A stretch of DNA of 64,000 bases from Alterileibacterium massiliense (lineage in GTDB: Bacteria; Bacillota; Clostridia; Peptostreptococcales; Anaerovoracaceae): positions 131,765 to 195,764 of the forward strand of contig NZ_FNWE01000001.1 of assembly GCF_900104645.1 (NCBI RefSeq), in the 5' to 3' direction. Shown here one piece after another: positions 1-10,533 of the stretch (position 1 is the first letter of the stretch; every line of letters begins with the position of its first letter). The translations under genes and the position numbers were made by a program. The notes under the pieces were generated by a model. That model was not told the origin of the DNA. It saw nothing but the letters and a program-made list of their open reading frames with translations, and did not search any database.

Positions 1-432
1 TATATAGGAAAGGACGCATTATATATATCAAATATAGGTGATAGCAGGGTTTACCTTATTCATGGAGATGAGATTTACCAGATTACCGAAGACCATACAT
101 ATGTAAATGACCTTATTAAGATGGGAGTAATAACCCAAGAGGAAGCGATTAATCATAATAAAAAAAATGTGATAACGAGGGCTATCGGGGAAGATGCTTA
201 TAGCGGACCTGATTGCTTTAGCGTTAATTATGAAAAAGATGATAAAGTTTTGATGTGCACAGATGGTTTGTACACAGAGCTTAGCAATGAGGATCTTCTT
301 AGGGAGATGCTTAATGCCGATGATATGAAAACTTGTGCGAGAACACTTGTAGATAAGGCCAAATTGCACGGAGGAAATGACAATATTTCTGTAATCTGCA
401 TTGATAAGATGGAGGAAAGCGATGAGCAATAA
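1..432 (+). CDS. prpC: PP2C-family Ser/Thr protein phosphatase (PrpC/Stp), 5' truncated by window
   Basis: Frame 1 is open from the first base to the TAA at 430-432, so the gene starts upstream of the window. The visible 143 residues carry the C-terminal PP2C motifs: NIGDSRVYL, the D-H-T-YVNDL segment, NVITRAIG, the metal-binding LMCTDGLY and GGNDNIS. Family members are Mn/Mg-dependent phosphatases that reverse phosphorylation by the PASTA kinase encoded next. The kinase start lies inside the last 11 bases of this gene, which fits translational coupling. In Firmicutes this pair usually follows rlmN, so the housekeeping rlmN is probably just outside the window (inference). Confidence 0.93.
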   Translation, partial: YIGKDALYISNIGDSRVYLIHGDEIYQITEDHTYVNDLIKMGVITQEEAINHNKKNVITRAIGEDAYSGPDCFSVNYEKDDKVLMCTDGLYTELSNEDLLREMLNADDMKTCARTLVDKAKLHGGNDNISVICIDKMEESDEQ

Positions 433-2104
433 ATTACTTGCGGGCAGATATGAGCTGATTGAAAAAATCGGCGATGGGGGTATGGCAGTTGTATACAAGG
501 CTAAGGATAAATTGCTTAATAGATATATAGCGATAAAAATTCTTCGTCCGGAATTTACTAAAGATGCCTCATTTGTTGAAAATTTCAAAAGAGAGTCGCA
601 GGCAGCAGCAGGACTTTCACACCCTAATATAGTTGCAGTCTATGATGTAGGTAGAGAAGGCAACATAAATTACATAGTAATGGAGCTCATAGACGGCAGA
701 ACACTAAGCGATATTATAGCTGAAGAGGCTCCTATGGACTATCGCAAGGTAATAGATATTACAAGGCAGGTAGCTTCTGCACTTTCCGTTGCACATAATA
801 ATAAGATTATTCATAGAGATGTAAAGCCTCAGAATATCATGATTACCAAAGATGGGACTGTAAAGCTCGCGGATTTTGGTATTGCAAAGGCAGTTAATGA
901 TGCAACGCTTTCTACCGGTAGCAAGATAATCGGCTCCGTTCACTATTTTTCACCTGAGCAAGCTAGGGGAAATTATGTAGATGAGAGATCTGATATTTAC
1001 TCACTTGGAATTGTAATGTATGAAATGCTCACAGGTAAGGTGCCTTTCGACGGAGATAATCCTGTTACTGTAGCACTTAAACATATAAATGAGGAGATAA
1101 AACCGCCTAGTGAACTGGTAAGCGGAATACCACCTCAGCTCGAGAGATCTGTTATGAAATGTGCAAACAAATTCCAGACTAATAGATATACAAGTGCAGG
1201 CGAGCTTATTGAGGATTTAGATAATATTGAATTTGTAACAAAGATAGTAGGAAACACCTTCTTCAATGATGCCGCAGCCACAGTTGAAAGAAAAAAGAAT
1301 GATTCAGATGAATTAGACAATAAGAGTGACAAAAAAAAGAAAAAGAAAGCAGGCAAGAAAAAGAAGGTAATAATCGGGATTGCTGCCGCCTTAGTTCTTC
1401 TTATTGCACTATTTTTCATAGGAAAGAGCGTAGGATTATTTGGGGGAGATTCAAAGGTAGTGCCTGATTTATCGGGAATGACATATGAGCAGGCAGAAAA
1501 GACAGCTACGAAAGACGGATTTAAAATCAAAAAAGGAAGCGGTGTATATAGTCCTGATGTTGCAAAGGACAGGGTCGCTCAACAGAGCCTTGAGGCAGGC
1601 ACAAAGCATAGAAAGGGTTCTACGATTACAGTTAATCTGAGCAAAGGTTCAAAGGCAGGAACATTGCCAAATCTAATCGGTAAGAAGTATGATGAGGCAG
1701 AAAAGATAATAAAGAAAAATGGTTATAAGCTTGGTATTGTAAAGGAAGTTACATCAACTGAGCCTGCAGGAACTATCCTTAAACAAGACCCTGAAGGAGG
1801 CGTAGAAGCAGACAAGGGAACGAAGATAAATATTACTGTCAGCGATGGAAAAGGCAAGGAAAAAGGTACTGTACCTACTTTAACAGGAAAAACTCTAGAG
1901 CAGGCGAAGTCTGCCATAGCTTCGGCAGGTTTTCAGGTAGGAAACATATCTTATAATAATAGCGATATTTATGGAAGTGGATATGTAATGTACCAGCAGT
2001 ATTCTGCGGGAAGTTCATTAGACAAGGGAACGACCATTGACATCGAAGTTAGCAAGGGTAAAGAATCTTCTGACGGAAGCACAAATGGAAATATTGAGAG
2101 ATAA
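422..2104 (+). CDS. prkC: PASTA-domain serine/threonine protein kinase (PrkC/PknB/Stk type)
   Basis: This is a 560-residue membrane kinase of the type that senses muropeptides or lipid II and controls wall growth and dormancy. The cytoplasmic kinase domain (about 1-270) has a glycine loop at 17-20, Lys39, the HRD catalytic loop at 131-133 and DFG at 151-153. A Lys-rich juxtamembrane stretch (about 300-315) leads into one membrane helix (about 316-334). Three extracellular PASTA repeats follow (about 346-412, 413-482 and 485-552). The ATG at 422 is chosen over upstream in-frame starts because GAGGAAA precedes it and the protein then begins at the usual point ahead of the GRYE segment. It overlaps prpC by 11 nt and rsgA follows after 6 nt. 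Confidence 0.95.
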   Translation: MSNKLLAGRYELIEKIGDGGMAVVYKAKDKLLNRYIAIKILRPEFTKDASFVENFKRESQAAAGLSHPNIVAVYDVGREGNINYIVMELIDGRTLSDIIAEEAPMDYRKVIDITRQVASALSVAHNNKIIHRDVKPQNIMITKDGTVKLADFGIAKAVNDATLSTGSKIIGSVHYFSPEQARGNYVDERSDIYSLGIVMYEMLTGKVPFDGDNPVTVALKHINEEIKPPSELVSGIPPQLERSVMKCANKFQTNRYTSAGELIEDLDNIEFVTKIVGNTFFNDAAATVERKKNDSDELDNKSDKKKKKKAGKKKKVIIGIAAALVLLIALFFIGKSVGLFGGDSKVVPDLSGMTYEQAEKTATKDGFKIKKGSGVYSPDVAKDRVAQQSLEAGTKHRKGSTITVNLSKGSKAGTLPNLIGKKYDEAEKIIKKNGYKLGIVKEVTSTEPAGTILKQDPEGGVEADKGTKINITVSDGKGKEKGTVPTLTGKTLEQAKSAIASAGFQVGNISYNNSDIYGSGYVMYQQYSAGSSLDKGTTIDIEVSKGKESSDGSTNGNIER

Positions 2105-2110
2105 GATTAT

Positions 2111-3055
2111 ATGCGTGGCAGAATAATTAAGGGAATAGGGGGATTCTACTTTGTAAGTAGGGTCCCCGAATCATATGAGATATTTATGTGCAAGGCGAGA
2201 GGACGGCTTAAAGCAAAAAATAATATCCTATATGTGGGCGATTATGTAGAATTTGAAAAAAATGAAAATCACGATGAATATGTCATAACAAAGGTATATG
2301 ATAGACGAAATTATTTGATTAGGCCGCCTGTTTCAAATATAGATATGATAATTATAGTTGCAGCACCAAAAGACCCACTTCCAAATTATTTAGCCATAGA
2401 TAAGCTCGCTCTATCTTGCTCATATAAGGGAATAGATGTAGGAATTTGCATCAATAAATCAAATTCTGCAAGCGAAGAAGAACTTTTAAAGATAAGAAAT
2501 ATTTATAAACCGATTTATCCATATATTGAAACCGATATGATGAGCAACTATGGATTAGAGGACTTGTTTAATCTTATTAAAGGAAAGAGCGTTGCCTTTG
2601 CAGGAGCGTCCGGTGTCGGAAAATCGACCATTACGAACAAGCTTATAGAAATTTTATCCTTGGATTTTGCTCAAAAAAATAAAATCGAAAAAATCCTAGG
2701 TGGCAAACGGGATGAATATATGAAGACGGGAAATCTAAGTGATAAGACAAGGCGAGGGAAGCATACGACAAGACATTCGGAAATTATTATTTTAAGAAAT
2801 GAGACGATGCTTTTCGATACACCTGGATTTACATCAATCGAGCCACCCAAAATGGATAAATATATGGTAAAAGATTATTTCCCTGAGTTTAGGAAGCTTA
2901 CAGAAGGCGAGTGCAAATTTAAAGACTGTCAGCATATAAATGAACCTGACTGCGTGGTAAAAAGGGCATTGGAAGAAGGTATTATCTCGGAGCGTAGGTA
3001 TAATTCATATCTTAATATACTTGAATATGAAGAGAAATTATCAAATAAATGGTAG
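2111..3055 (+). CDS. rsgA: Ribosome small subunit-dependent GTPase RsgA (YloQ)
   Basis: This 314-residue protein belongs to the circularly permuted GTPases that help mature the 30S subunit. An OB-fold region comes first (about 1-70). The G4-type NKS motif (about residues 115-118) precedes the P-loop GASGVGKST, and DTPGF is the G3 motif. The C-terminal zinc knuckle is visible in ECKFKDCQHINEPDC. The gene is 6 nt after prkC and 18 nt before rpe, the standard Firmicute order. Confidence 0.95.
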   Translation: MRGRIIKGIGGFYFVSRVPESYEIFMCKARGRLKAKNNILYVGDYVEFEKNENHDEYVITKVYDRRNYLIRPPVSNIDMIIIVAAPKDPLPNYLAIDKLALSCSYKGIDVGICINKSNSASEEELLKIRNIYKPIYPYIETDMMSNYGLEDLFNLIKGKSVAFAGASGVGKSTITNKLIEILSLDFAQKNKIEKILGGKRDEYMKTGNLSDKTRRGKHTTRHSEIIILRNETMLFDTPGFTSIEPPKMDKYMVKDYFPEFRKLTEGECKFKDCQHINEPDCVVKRALEEGIISERRYNSYLNILEYEEKLSNKW

Positions 3056-3073
3056 GACTAAGGAGGGGAGCAA

Positions 3074-3724
3074 ATGATACAAATATCACCATCAATACTA
3101 TCCGCCGACTTTTCAAGGCTTGGTGATGAGGTAAAGGAAATATGCGAGCTTGGAGCTGATTATATTCATGTTGATGTTATGGACGGTCATTTTGTTCCAA
3201 ATATCAGCTTTGGAGCAGGAGTGATGGAAAGCCTTAATGAGATTTCTAGCGTTCCATATGATGTTCATCTTATGATAGAAGATCCTGATAAATATCTTGA
3301 TACTTTTGTGACCGACAAAACAGAGTTCATTACAGTCCATCAGGAAGCCTGTGTTCATCTGGATAGGACAATTGAACATATTAAAAGTCTTGGAAATGGA
3401 GTAATTAAAGCGGGAGTATCTTTAAACCCTGCTACACCAGTTGATTTACTCTCGTGCATCATTGATAAGGTTGATCTAGTTCTCATAATGTCTGTAAATC
3501 CCGGTTTTGGCGGCCAGAAATTTATCCCGCAGTCGATAGATAAGGTAAGAGAATTATCAAGAATTAGAGAAGAAAAAAATCTAAAATTCTTAATAGAAGT
3601 TGACGGAGGTGTAAATGGGGATAATGCTCATCTCCTAAAGGAAGCAGGAGCGGATATTCTAGTTGCAGGCTCATATATATTTAAGTCGGGCGATAGAAAA
3701 AAGGCTATAGAAAGTATTAAATAA
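3074..3724 (+). CDS. rpe: Ribulose-phosphate 3-epimerase
   Basis: This 216-residue TIM-barrel enzyme interconverts ribulose 5-phosphate and xylulose 5-phosphate in the pentose phosphate pathway. Family motifs are clear: the SPSILSADF start, HVDVMDGHFVPNISFG with a metal-binding Asp and His, VHLMIEDP, MSVNPGFGGQKF, and EVDGGVN near the end. AGGAGGGG precedes the start. It is the last gene of the prpC-prkC-rsgA-rpe unit, which closes with a strong terminator. Confidence 0.96.
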   Translation: MIQISPSILSADFSRLGDEVKEICELGADYIHVDVMDGHFVPNISFGAGVMESLNEISSVPYDVHLMIEDPDKYLDTFVTDKTEFITVHQEACVHLDRTIEHIKSLGNGVIKAGVSLNPATPVDLLSCIIDKVDLVLIMSVNPGFGGQKFIPQSIDKVRELSRIREEKNLKFLIEVDGGVNGDNAHLLKEAGADILVAGSYIFKSGDRKKAIESIK

Positions 3725-3726
3725 AC

Positions 3727-3785
3727 AAAGACCTCTTGGGGCATTCTCAGTAAGGAATGTGGACCAAGAGGTCTTTTTTATTTTA
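3727..3785 (+). terminator. Rho-independent terminator after rpe
   Basis: A 13-bp perfect stem (arms 3727-3739 and 3764-3776) encloses a second small hairpin and is followed by a T-rich tail. It lies between convergent rpe and the PBP gene and could serve both. Confidence 0.9.
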
Positions 3786-3829
3786 ACTTCTAATAGATTA
3801 TTTAAATCCTAAATAATCATGTTAAATAA

Positions 3830-6673
3830 TTATGGATTGTGAGGGCGTGGGTCTGATGGTGACGGAGGCGATGGAGGAAGCGGTGGATCTTCCTCATCTT
3901 CACCGGAATCTATATCCTCATCATCGTCCTCATTTTCCTCTTCTTCCATCCTTCTTCTCTCTTCCTCTTCAGCCTTTAGCCTTTCTTCCTCGGCTTTTTT
4001 CTTTAATTCCTCTTCCGTTTCAGGAGATTTCATGACAGTACCTTTTATGAAGTAATCATTTCCGGACTTTACAACATTGCTTGGCACTCCCTTGTATTTA
4101 CCATTTAAAGCACCATCTATCTGACGCATTATCCTGCTCCATATACTAGCGTTATGGATTGATGAACCTCCATTGACATACATATTTACATCATTACCAA
4201 TCCAAAGTGCACCGCTATATTTTGCTGTAAATCCGCAGAACCATATGTCGTAATTATCATTTGTTGTTCCCGTCTTACCACCGACAGCCTGCCCGCTTAT
4301 TGCAGCTGGCCCCGCAATTCCGCGAGATACATTGGACTGGAGCATATCCTTCATTATAAAGGCAACTCCTTCGTCGAGAACCTTTGTCGATTTCTGTTTG
4401 CTCTTTAGAATTTCAACACCGTCTTTATCCAAAATTTTAGTATAAACAATGGACGACTTCCTTACACCGCCATTAGGGAAGGCTGTATATGCCTCTGCCA
4501 TTTCCTGAGTTGTAACACCCTTTGTCATAGCACCTAGGGCAAGAGCGGCAGGATTTGAGTCAGATGTTTCACCGCTTGTAACAAGGTGCTTAAGGCCGAA
4601 TTTCTTTGCCATTTCAAGGCAGTAGTCATTTCCGAGCTGTTCATATAATTTTACAGAAGCAACATTTATTGATTGCTCAAGAGCTTGCTTCATAGTCATT
4701 TTTCCGCGGAATCTTCTATCTGCATTATAAGGCCATATCCGTCCACCTATCCTGATTGGCTCGTCTATGATTACCGAGGCTTCTGTAAGATAATCGCCAT
4801 AATATTTAGAACCCTGAGTGTCATTACCGATATTTTTTGCCTTAAATTTCTTCCCCTTGCTTTGAAGTTCATAGCTATGCTGAATTGCAGAACTATATAT
4901 TGCAAGTGGCTTTATTGATGAACCTGGCTGCCTTGGGCTTGTAGCTCTATTAAATGAACGCTGGCCGGTAATTCCGCGTCCGCCAACCATTGCCTTGATT
5001 GCACCCGTTTCATTGTCATTTATTACCATTGCCGCCTGAGGCTGGATGGACTGTTCCTGCAAGGTGTATCCTGTATTGTGAATTATTACATTATCACCTG
5101 ATAAGTCGAACATAGACGGATTATCCTTGAAAAATTTCTTATTTATAATTAGATTTCCATCCTTATCCAGCTTCTTATCTTCTGTAGGGATATTGATATA
5201 TCCGCCTTGACAAATATACATACTGCCATCTCTTTCAAGATACATTGGCTTAAATTCAAGGCTGTAATCTTTGCCAGAATCAGTTTTTGTAGTATAAATA
5301 TTTAACCTGTGACCCTTGTAAATTGTAAGAGAGCCGTCGTCATTTTTCTTACATTCATCAGAGGCAAAGGTGAAATCTCCGCTATCATTTATTAGATTAC
5401 CATACTTATATAAGGTAATTGTTCCGGAATCATTTAAAATATTACCAGAGGAATCCTTGTTTGTTGGTATAGAGCGAGGGAAGATGCTATTATTGTTAAA
5501 TTCCTTTTCTATAACATTCTGTGCCTGTGTATCTACAGTTGAATAAATCTTTAACCCGCCTCTATAGACAAGCTTATAAGCTTCATCCTCATTCATCTTA
5601 TATTTTTTTATCAGATTCTTTGTGACTTCTTCTGCAAGGTAATCTTTGAAATAATCGGTATTATTATCTTCTCTTATGCTAGGATTGATAAAGTCGACAA
5701 GCTTTTTAGATGAAGCCGATTTATACTCCGCTTCATCGATATATCCTTGGTCTTTCATCAGCTTTAAGCAGAGGTTTCTTCTATCAGCTGATATATCATT
5801 ACAGAGCAAGTTCCTTGAGTCGACATTAATTACAGTAGAGGTATTAGAATCATATTCTTTTCCATCAAAATCCTTAATTAGTGCATATGAATCAGGAGCC
5901 TGAGGTAGAGCGGCTAGGGCTGCACTTTCTTCGAGGGTGAGATCGCTCACATTCTTTGAAAAATATACCTTTGCAGCTCTTTCAATTCCATAATTTCCAT
6001 AACCGAAATAAATGCTGTTTAGATAAGCTTCCATTATCTTATCTTTCGATAAATTTCTCTCGATTTTTTTAGCATAGTATATCTCAAGAACCTTTCGCTT
6101 GATGCTTCTTCTGCTTTTAATATTAGGAAGATAAACATTTCTCGCAAGTTGCTGGGTTATTGTACTCGTTCCCGATATTGAGCTTCCCTTGAAAATGTTC
6201 AGAGTTGCACCTACAAGCCTTTTGTAATTAAGGCCGTTATGCTTTAAGAAAGTCTTATCTTCAAGTGCAATAAAAGCATTCTTGGTATGTTCAGGTATTT
6301 CCTTATAATCTACAAGAGTTCTCTCCTCGGACGAGGTGAGGAACCCGTACTCATTTCCTTTATCATCGTAGATAACTGAACTCTGAGAAATTTCATCATA
6401 TATATGTTTAGGATCAATCTTTGGAGAAATTGCGATTACACAAAAAGCATAGATTGAAAATAGCAGGCAAAATCCGAGAAAAATAACGAAAAGATTTCTT
6501 ATGATTTTAAGAGGTGATAAGACACGCTTCTTATTTTTAATCTTCTTGCCGTCTTTCGTAACTATGTATTTTCCGGATCTTGGCTTATAGCTAGGATTAT
6601 CCTTTGTAAAAAGAGATGAAAATCTATTAGTATTTTTACTCTTTATCCTTTTTTTATTATTTTTATTTCTCAT
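3830..6673 (-). CDS. Class A penicillin-binding protein (bifunctional PBP1a-type)
   Basis: This 947-residue enzyme polymerises and cross-links peptidoglycan outside the membrane. It has a basic cytoplasmic N terminus and one membrane helix (about 50-75). A GT51 glycosyltransferase follows, with the catalytic EDKTF motif near residue 138 and TITQQLARN after it. The transpeptidase has SSIK at about 584-588, SIN at about 669 and KTGTT near 799. The segment between the two enzyme domains is long. The tail is strongly acidic and then proline-rich, ending in PP-S repeats, and is probably disordered. AGGAGGTAAT precedes the ATG. Confidence 0.94.
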   Translation of the reverse strand: MRNKNNKKRIKSKNTNRFSSLFTKDNPSYKPRSGKYIVTKDGKKIKNKKRVLSPLKIIRNLFVIFLGFCLLFSIYAFCVIAISPKIDPKHIYDEISQSSVIYDDKGNEYGFLTSSEERTLVDYKEIPEHTKNAFIALEDKTFLKHNGLNYKRLVGATLNIFKGSSISGTSTITQQLARNVYLPNIKSRRSIKRKVLEIYYAKKIERNLSKDKIMEAYLNSIYFGYGNYGIERAAKVYFSKNVSDLTLEESAALAALPQAPDSYALIKDFDGKEYDSNTSTVINVDSRNLLCNDISADRRNLCLKLMKDQGYIDEAEYKSASSKKLVDFINPSIREDNNTDYFKDYLAEEVTKNLIKKYKMNEDEAYKLVYRGGLKIYSTVDTQAQNVIEKEFNNNSIFPRSIPTNKDSSGNILNDSGTITLYKYGNLINDSGDFTFASDECKKNDDGSLTIYKGHRLNIYTTKTDSGKDYSLEFKPMYLERDGSMYICQGGYINIPTEDKKLDKDGNLIINKKFFKDNPSMFDLSGDNVIIHNTGYTLQEQSIQPQAAMVINDNETGAIKAMVGGRGITGQRSFNRATSPRQPGSSIKPLAIYSSAIQHSYELQSKGKKFKAKNIGNDTQGSKYYGDYLTEASVIIDEPIRIGGRIWPYNADRRFRGKMTMKQALEQSINVASVKLYEQLGNDYCLEMAKKFGLKHLVTSGETSDSNPAALALGAMTKGVTTQEMAEAYTAFPNGGVRKSSIVYTKILDKDGVEILKSKQKSTKVLDEGVAFIMKDMLQSNVSRGIAGPAAISGQAVGGKTGTTNDNYDIWFCGFTAKYSGALWIGNDVNMYVNGGSSIHNASIWSRIMRQIDGALNGKYKGVPSNVVKSGNDYFIKGTVMKSPETEEELKKKAEEERLKAEEEERRRMEEEENEDDDEDIDSGEDEEDPPLPPSPPSPSDPRPHNP

Positions 6674-6819
6674 ATTACCTCCTAGAAAATATGCTTAATT
6701 TTATCATAAAAATTGTTACAAGAAAACAATAAGGTTTTAAACCTCATTTTTGTAGCAATAAAAGTCATTTTTATGCCTAGGTTCTTGAATGGCGAAGACT
6801 CAAAAGATATAAAAAATAC

Positions 6820-9252
6820 ATGAGAAGAAAGCTTGCTTGGTATAATCTTTCATTAATAATAGGAATAAGTATTGGATATATCTTCTTTGAAAAAAATGAA
6901 AGGGTATATGCGATTGTCTTATTTTTTATCTTTACAATTTGCCTAAATATCCTTTTTGACATAGAGCTTGTGAGGATGGCAGAATTAAAAAATTGCTTGG
7001 GATTTGCCCTAGCGGGCATGGTGGTTTTAAGTAGCTCATTTTTTTATTTTTCGAATTTATATAATGAGTTTGATAAGGCGAGTGATATAAAAATAAGGGC
7101 ATTTGTGAAAGATATAGAAATTAAGGACGAAAAGATTAGTCTTGTAATATCTGAAGGCAGGGGAATTAATTCTATATGTAATATTTATTATAAAAAAGGA
7201 TTTGCAAGATATGAGGGTAATAATAGAGAATTATCGAAATCTATAAAAGTAGGTGATGAGATAGTAGTAAGTGGAAAGAGAAAAATACCTAAATTAGCGA
7301 GAAATCCTGAGATGTTTAATTATAGGCTTTATCTAAAATCTAAAAAAATTAGTTCGGTAATTAATGCGAAAAGAGTTGATATTAATGGAACAAAGGAAGG
7401 CAAGTTATGGAAATTTAGGAGAAAATTATATTCTAAAAAGAGAGAATTTATATCGAAGTTTGACGATTCTAATGATGGTAAAAATAAAGAGGTACAGGGT
7501 TTTATTCAGGGAGTTTTATTCGGGGATACATCGCTTCTTGATGATGATATTGGTGATGAGTTTAGAAAAAATGGAACAGCCCATGTTCTTGCAGTAAGCG
7601 GTTTACATATAGGATTTATTATTTCAATGCTTAGATTTTTATCAAGATCAAATAAGACGGTGCCAGTGACAGCATTAATAATCTTAATTTTGATCTTATA
7701 TGGCGAGTTAACAGGTTGGAATATTTCGACAATTAGGTCGGTTATAATTGCGATTATGGCTCTAATCTCCTTTTATATAAAGAGACCCTTTGATCTACTT
7801 TCTGCTGTTAGCACGGCGTCCATTCTTATTTTGTCAATAAGTCCATACTATCTATTTAATAGCGGATTTCAGATGTCATTTCTTGCCATGCTTGGAATAA
7901 CATTTATTAGCAATTCATTTGGAAAGCTGATTGGTGGAAAAATCGGAGGAGTAATAGGTATTCAAATGCTTATGACCTCATATTCCGCATTCGCATTTAA
8001 CATTTTAAATCCTCTTAGCATAATCATAAACATTCCGGTCGTTTTCATAATATCTATAATCGTGCCTCTAGGGCTATTTCTAATATTACTTAATATTATT
8101 TTCGATATTTGGGCGGGCGTCTTAATAAAAATGATTATAAATCTTTCGAGGCTGACAATATTCATAAATCATTTTTTATATCTCGGAGGTAGCACAAGTT
8201 TAAATGTGAGGAGCAGGGGGATTTTATTTTTTTCATTAGGTATCGGTGTATTGGTATTCATATTCTCAGAGCAGGTAAAAATATGGATAATAAGGCGAGA
8301 TAAAAGGAGAATTTTCATTTCTCTTTTAACCATGATATTTTTTATCTCAGCTTTAACCATGCCATTTAATAATAAATTTAGAAGAGATGAAATCGTATTC
8401 ATTGATGTGGGTCAGGGAGATGCTATCCATGTGAGGACGGCAAATAAGCTTATTAAAGGTAGGAATATCATGTTTGACGGCGGAGGTAGCAGAGATTATG
8501 ATGTCGGAGAAAAGATATTAAAGCCGTATCTCCTGAAAAATGGTGCAGGTAAGGTTGATTTTGCATTTATTTCACATCTACATGAGGACCATTATAAGGG
8601 AATGTCCGAGCTATCTCGAGATTTTCCCGTTGAAAGACTTTTCTTAGACAAATTGTATAAAGATGGAAAAGATGGGAAAAATGGAAAATATGATAAACCA
8701 AATGAAATTTATTCAAGGGAACGAAATTTTCTTGAAATAGGCGATGCTATAAAAGTAGATAAAGATATAGAGATTACAGTATTATGGCCATATATTGATG
8801 ATTATAATTCGGATGAGGTAGCGGAAAAAGGCATTAAAAATGATGGAGAAAAAACTGGAGAAAATGATAAGAATATGGTGGTCATGCTTAGGTATAGAAA
8901 AATAAAACTTATGATTACAGGGGATCTAACAGGTGAGGACGAGGAGAAGATGCTCGAATATTACAAAAGACATTATGGTAATTATAAAATGCTTAGGTGT
9001 GATATTTTAAAGTCACCTCATCATGGAAGTAGATATAGCAACTCTGAGAAATTTCTGAGGGCAGTAAGCCCTAGGGCAGTGGTGATACAAGCAGGAGAAA
9101 ATAATATCTATGGGCATCCACATGAGGAAACTTTAAAGAGAATTAAAAGACTTGGGATTGATATTTATAGAACAGACCAGAGCGGAGCAATAGGAGTTGA
9201 TATAAGGGGCGGTAATAAATTTATAATTGATAAGATGATTAATGAGAAATAG
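6820..9252 (+). CDS. comEC: DNA internalization competence protein ComEC/Rec2
   Basis: This 810-residue polytopic protein forms the channel that takes up single-stranded DNA. An N-terminal DUF4131-like region precedes the Competence domain, seen at GTAHVLAVSGLHIGF, with many hydrophobic helices. A C-terminal metallo-beta-lactamase domain carries DVGQGDAIHVR, the metal motif SHLHEDH (about 585), SPHHGSRYSNS and a late HPH. A Lys/Gly/Asp-rich insert lies near residues 612-625. No strong ribosome binding site is seen before the ATG, so the start is the least certain part. It is divergent from the PBP gene. Confidence 0.93.
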   Translation: MRRKLAWYNLSLIIGISIGYIFFEKNERVYAIVLFFIFTICLNILFDIELVRMAELKNCLGFALAGMVVLSSSFFYFSNLYNEFDKASDIKIRAFVKDIEIKDEKISLVISEGRGINSICNIYYKKGFARYEGNNRELSKSIKVGDEIVVSGKRKIPKLARNPEMFNYRLYLKSKKISSVINAKRVDINGTKEGKLWKFRRKLYSKKREFISKFDDSNDGKNKEVQGFIQGVLFGDTSLLDDDIGDEFRKNGTAHVLAVSGLHIGFIISMLRFLSRSNKTVPVTALIILILILYGELTGWNISTIRSVIIAIMALISFYIKRPFDLLSAVSTASILILSISPYYLFNSGFQMSFLAMLGITFISNSFGKLIGGKIGGVIGIQMLMTSYSAFAFNILNPLSIIINIPVVFIISIIVPLGLFLILLNIIFDIWAGVLIKMIINLSRLTIFINHFLYLGGSTSLNVRSRGILFFSLGIGVLVFIFSEQVKIWIIRRDKRRIFISLLTMIFFISALTMPFNNKFRRDEIVFIDVGQGDAIHVRTANKLIKGRNIMFDGGGSRDYDVGEKILKPYLLKNGAGKVDFAFISHLHEDHYKGMSELSRDFPVERLFLDKLYKDGKDGKNGKYDKPNEIYSRERNFLEIGDAIKVDKDIEITVLWPYIDDYNSDEVAEKGIKNDGEKTGENDKNMVVMLRYRKIKLMITGDLTGEDEEKMLEYYKRHYGNYKMLRCDILKSPHHGSRYSNSEKFLRAVSPRAVVIQAGENNIYGHPHEETLKRIKRLGIDIYRTDQSGAIGVDIRGGNKFIIDKMINEK

Positions 9253-9383
9253 AAAATATATAAATTGCAATTTACCCATTAAATTCCATATAATTAGTAA
9301 AAGCATATGAGAGATAGAGCATATGTAAAAAATATAATAAAAAAATAATTATATTGATGTGCATAATGACTTTGGAGGAAGAT

Positions 9384-10415
9384 ATGTCATTCAAAGACTT
9401 TGAAAAAGATAAAAAAAATGACAATTTAGCAGGAACAATCTTCATCTATGGCGATGAAAACTATCTTATAAGGTGGGCTGTAGAAGAAATAATTGATAAA
9501 TATATTTCAGAAGATGATAAAGAGCTGAACCTCATTCAGCTATATGGTGATAATGGAATATCAGCAATGGATATTCTTAATTCAGCAAGCACTTATTCAA
9601 TTTTCGGAGGCAAAAGGGTGGTTGTAGTTCACAATTTTGAGCCATTATATAAAAAGGCAGATGTAGCCACCGAGGCAGAGATTTCAAAGATAATAGATTT
9701 TGCAAAAAGCGATCAGGATTCTTCAATTTTAATATTTATACTTAATAGTGAATATAGGGGAGATACGAAATTTAAGAGGAATCTGATTAAAGCAGGCAAG
9801 TCTTATAAGATGGTAAAATTAGATAGACAAACCCTTAGGTCTTTTATAATAAAACAGCTCAAATCGTCAGGGAAATTGATGAGCAATAGAGATATTGATT
9901 ATCTAATTGATATGAGCGGGTATTTTAACAAGGAAAGTGAATATTCTCTTGACGATTTATATAAGGATATAAGGAAGATAGCAGAAAGTAAGGAAGAAGC
10001 GAATATAAATGCAAAGGATATTCAGGATTTTTTAGTAGGCGATGAGGATAAATTCATATTTAACTTGGTAGACTATCTCATGACTGGAGAAAATAAAAAG
10101 GCATACAATATGTTTTTAAATATATTAGCAAAGGATAAGGATACTTCGATGAGAACCATTTCGCTTCTCACATCACAATTTGAGATGATGTATGACAGCT
10201 TGGAGCTCGAGAGAGAAGGAGCGTCGCTTAAATCAATGGCAAAGAGCTTAAAGGTCAACGAATTTAGGTTGAACAAGGCATATAAATCAGCTAGAAGATT
10301 TAAAAAAGATAGGCTTAAGGAGATATTAGAAAAAATCTACAATATAGATAGGGATATTAAAAATGGTGATATTTCGGCTGATGACGGTCTGGGATTATTT
10401 TTGCTTGATATTTGA
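9384..10415 (+). CDS. holA: DNA polymerase III delta subunit
   Basis: This protein of about 343 residues opens the sliding clamp in the clamp-loader complex. It begins with the family's IFIYGDENYLI strand and turn and keeps the SIFGGKRVVVVHNFE and QFEMMYDSLELEREG segments of delta proteins. The start at 9384 is preferred over an in-frame ATG at 9354 because GGAGG lies 5 nt upstream. It follows comEC as in many Firmicutes. The rpsT gene often found next is absent. Confidence 0.9.
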   Translation: MSFKDFEKDKKNDNLAGTIFIYGDENYLIRWAVEEIIDKYISEDDKELNLIQLYGDNGISAMDILNSASTYSIFGGKRVVVVHNFEPLYKKADVATEAEISKIIDFAKSDQDSSILIFILNSEYRGDTKFKRNLIKAGKSYKMVKLDRQTLRSFIIKQLKSSGKLMSNRDIDYLIDMSGYFNKESEYSLDDLYKDIRKIAESKEEANINAKDIQDFLVGDEDKFIFNLVDYLMTGENKKAYNMFLNILAKDKDTSMRTISLLTSQFEMMYDSLELEREGASLKSMAKSLKVNEFRLNKAYKSARRFKKDRLKEILEKIYNIDRDIKNGDISADDGLGLFLLDI

Positions 10416-10533
10416 TTAAGCTCTTGTATGACAGCTGACAGCCTATAACTGACAACCTAAAGCTGACAATTGGTAATTATTTTTTAAATATTTAGAGGTG
10501 AGCCCGTTAACAACAACCTCGATAAAAATTTAA

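Noticed and set aside
10425-10475. CTGACA-like repeats as a CRISPR or iteron array
   Set aside because: There are only three imperfect short copies without regular spacing and no neighbouring cas or rep gene.
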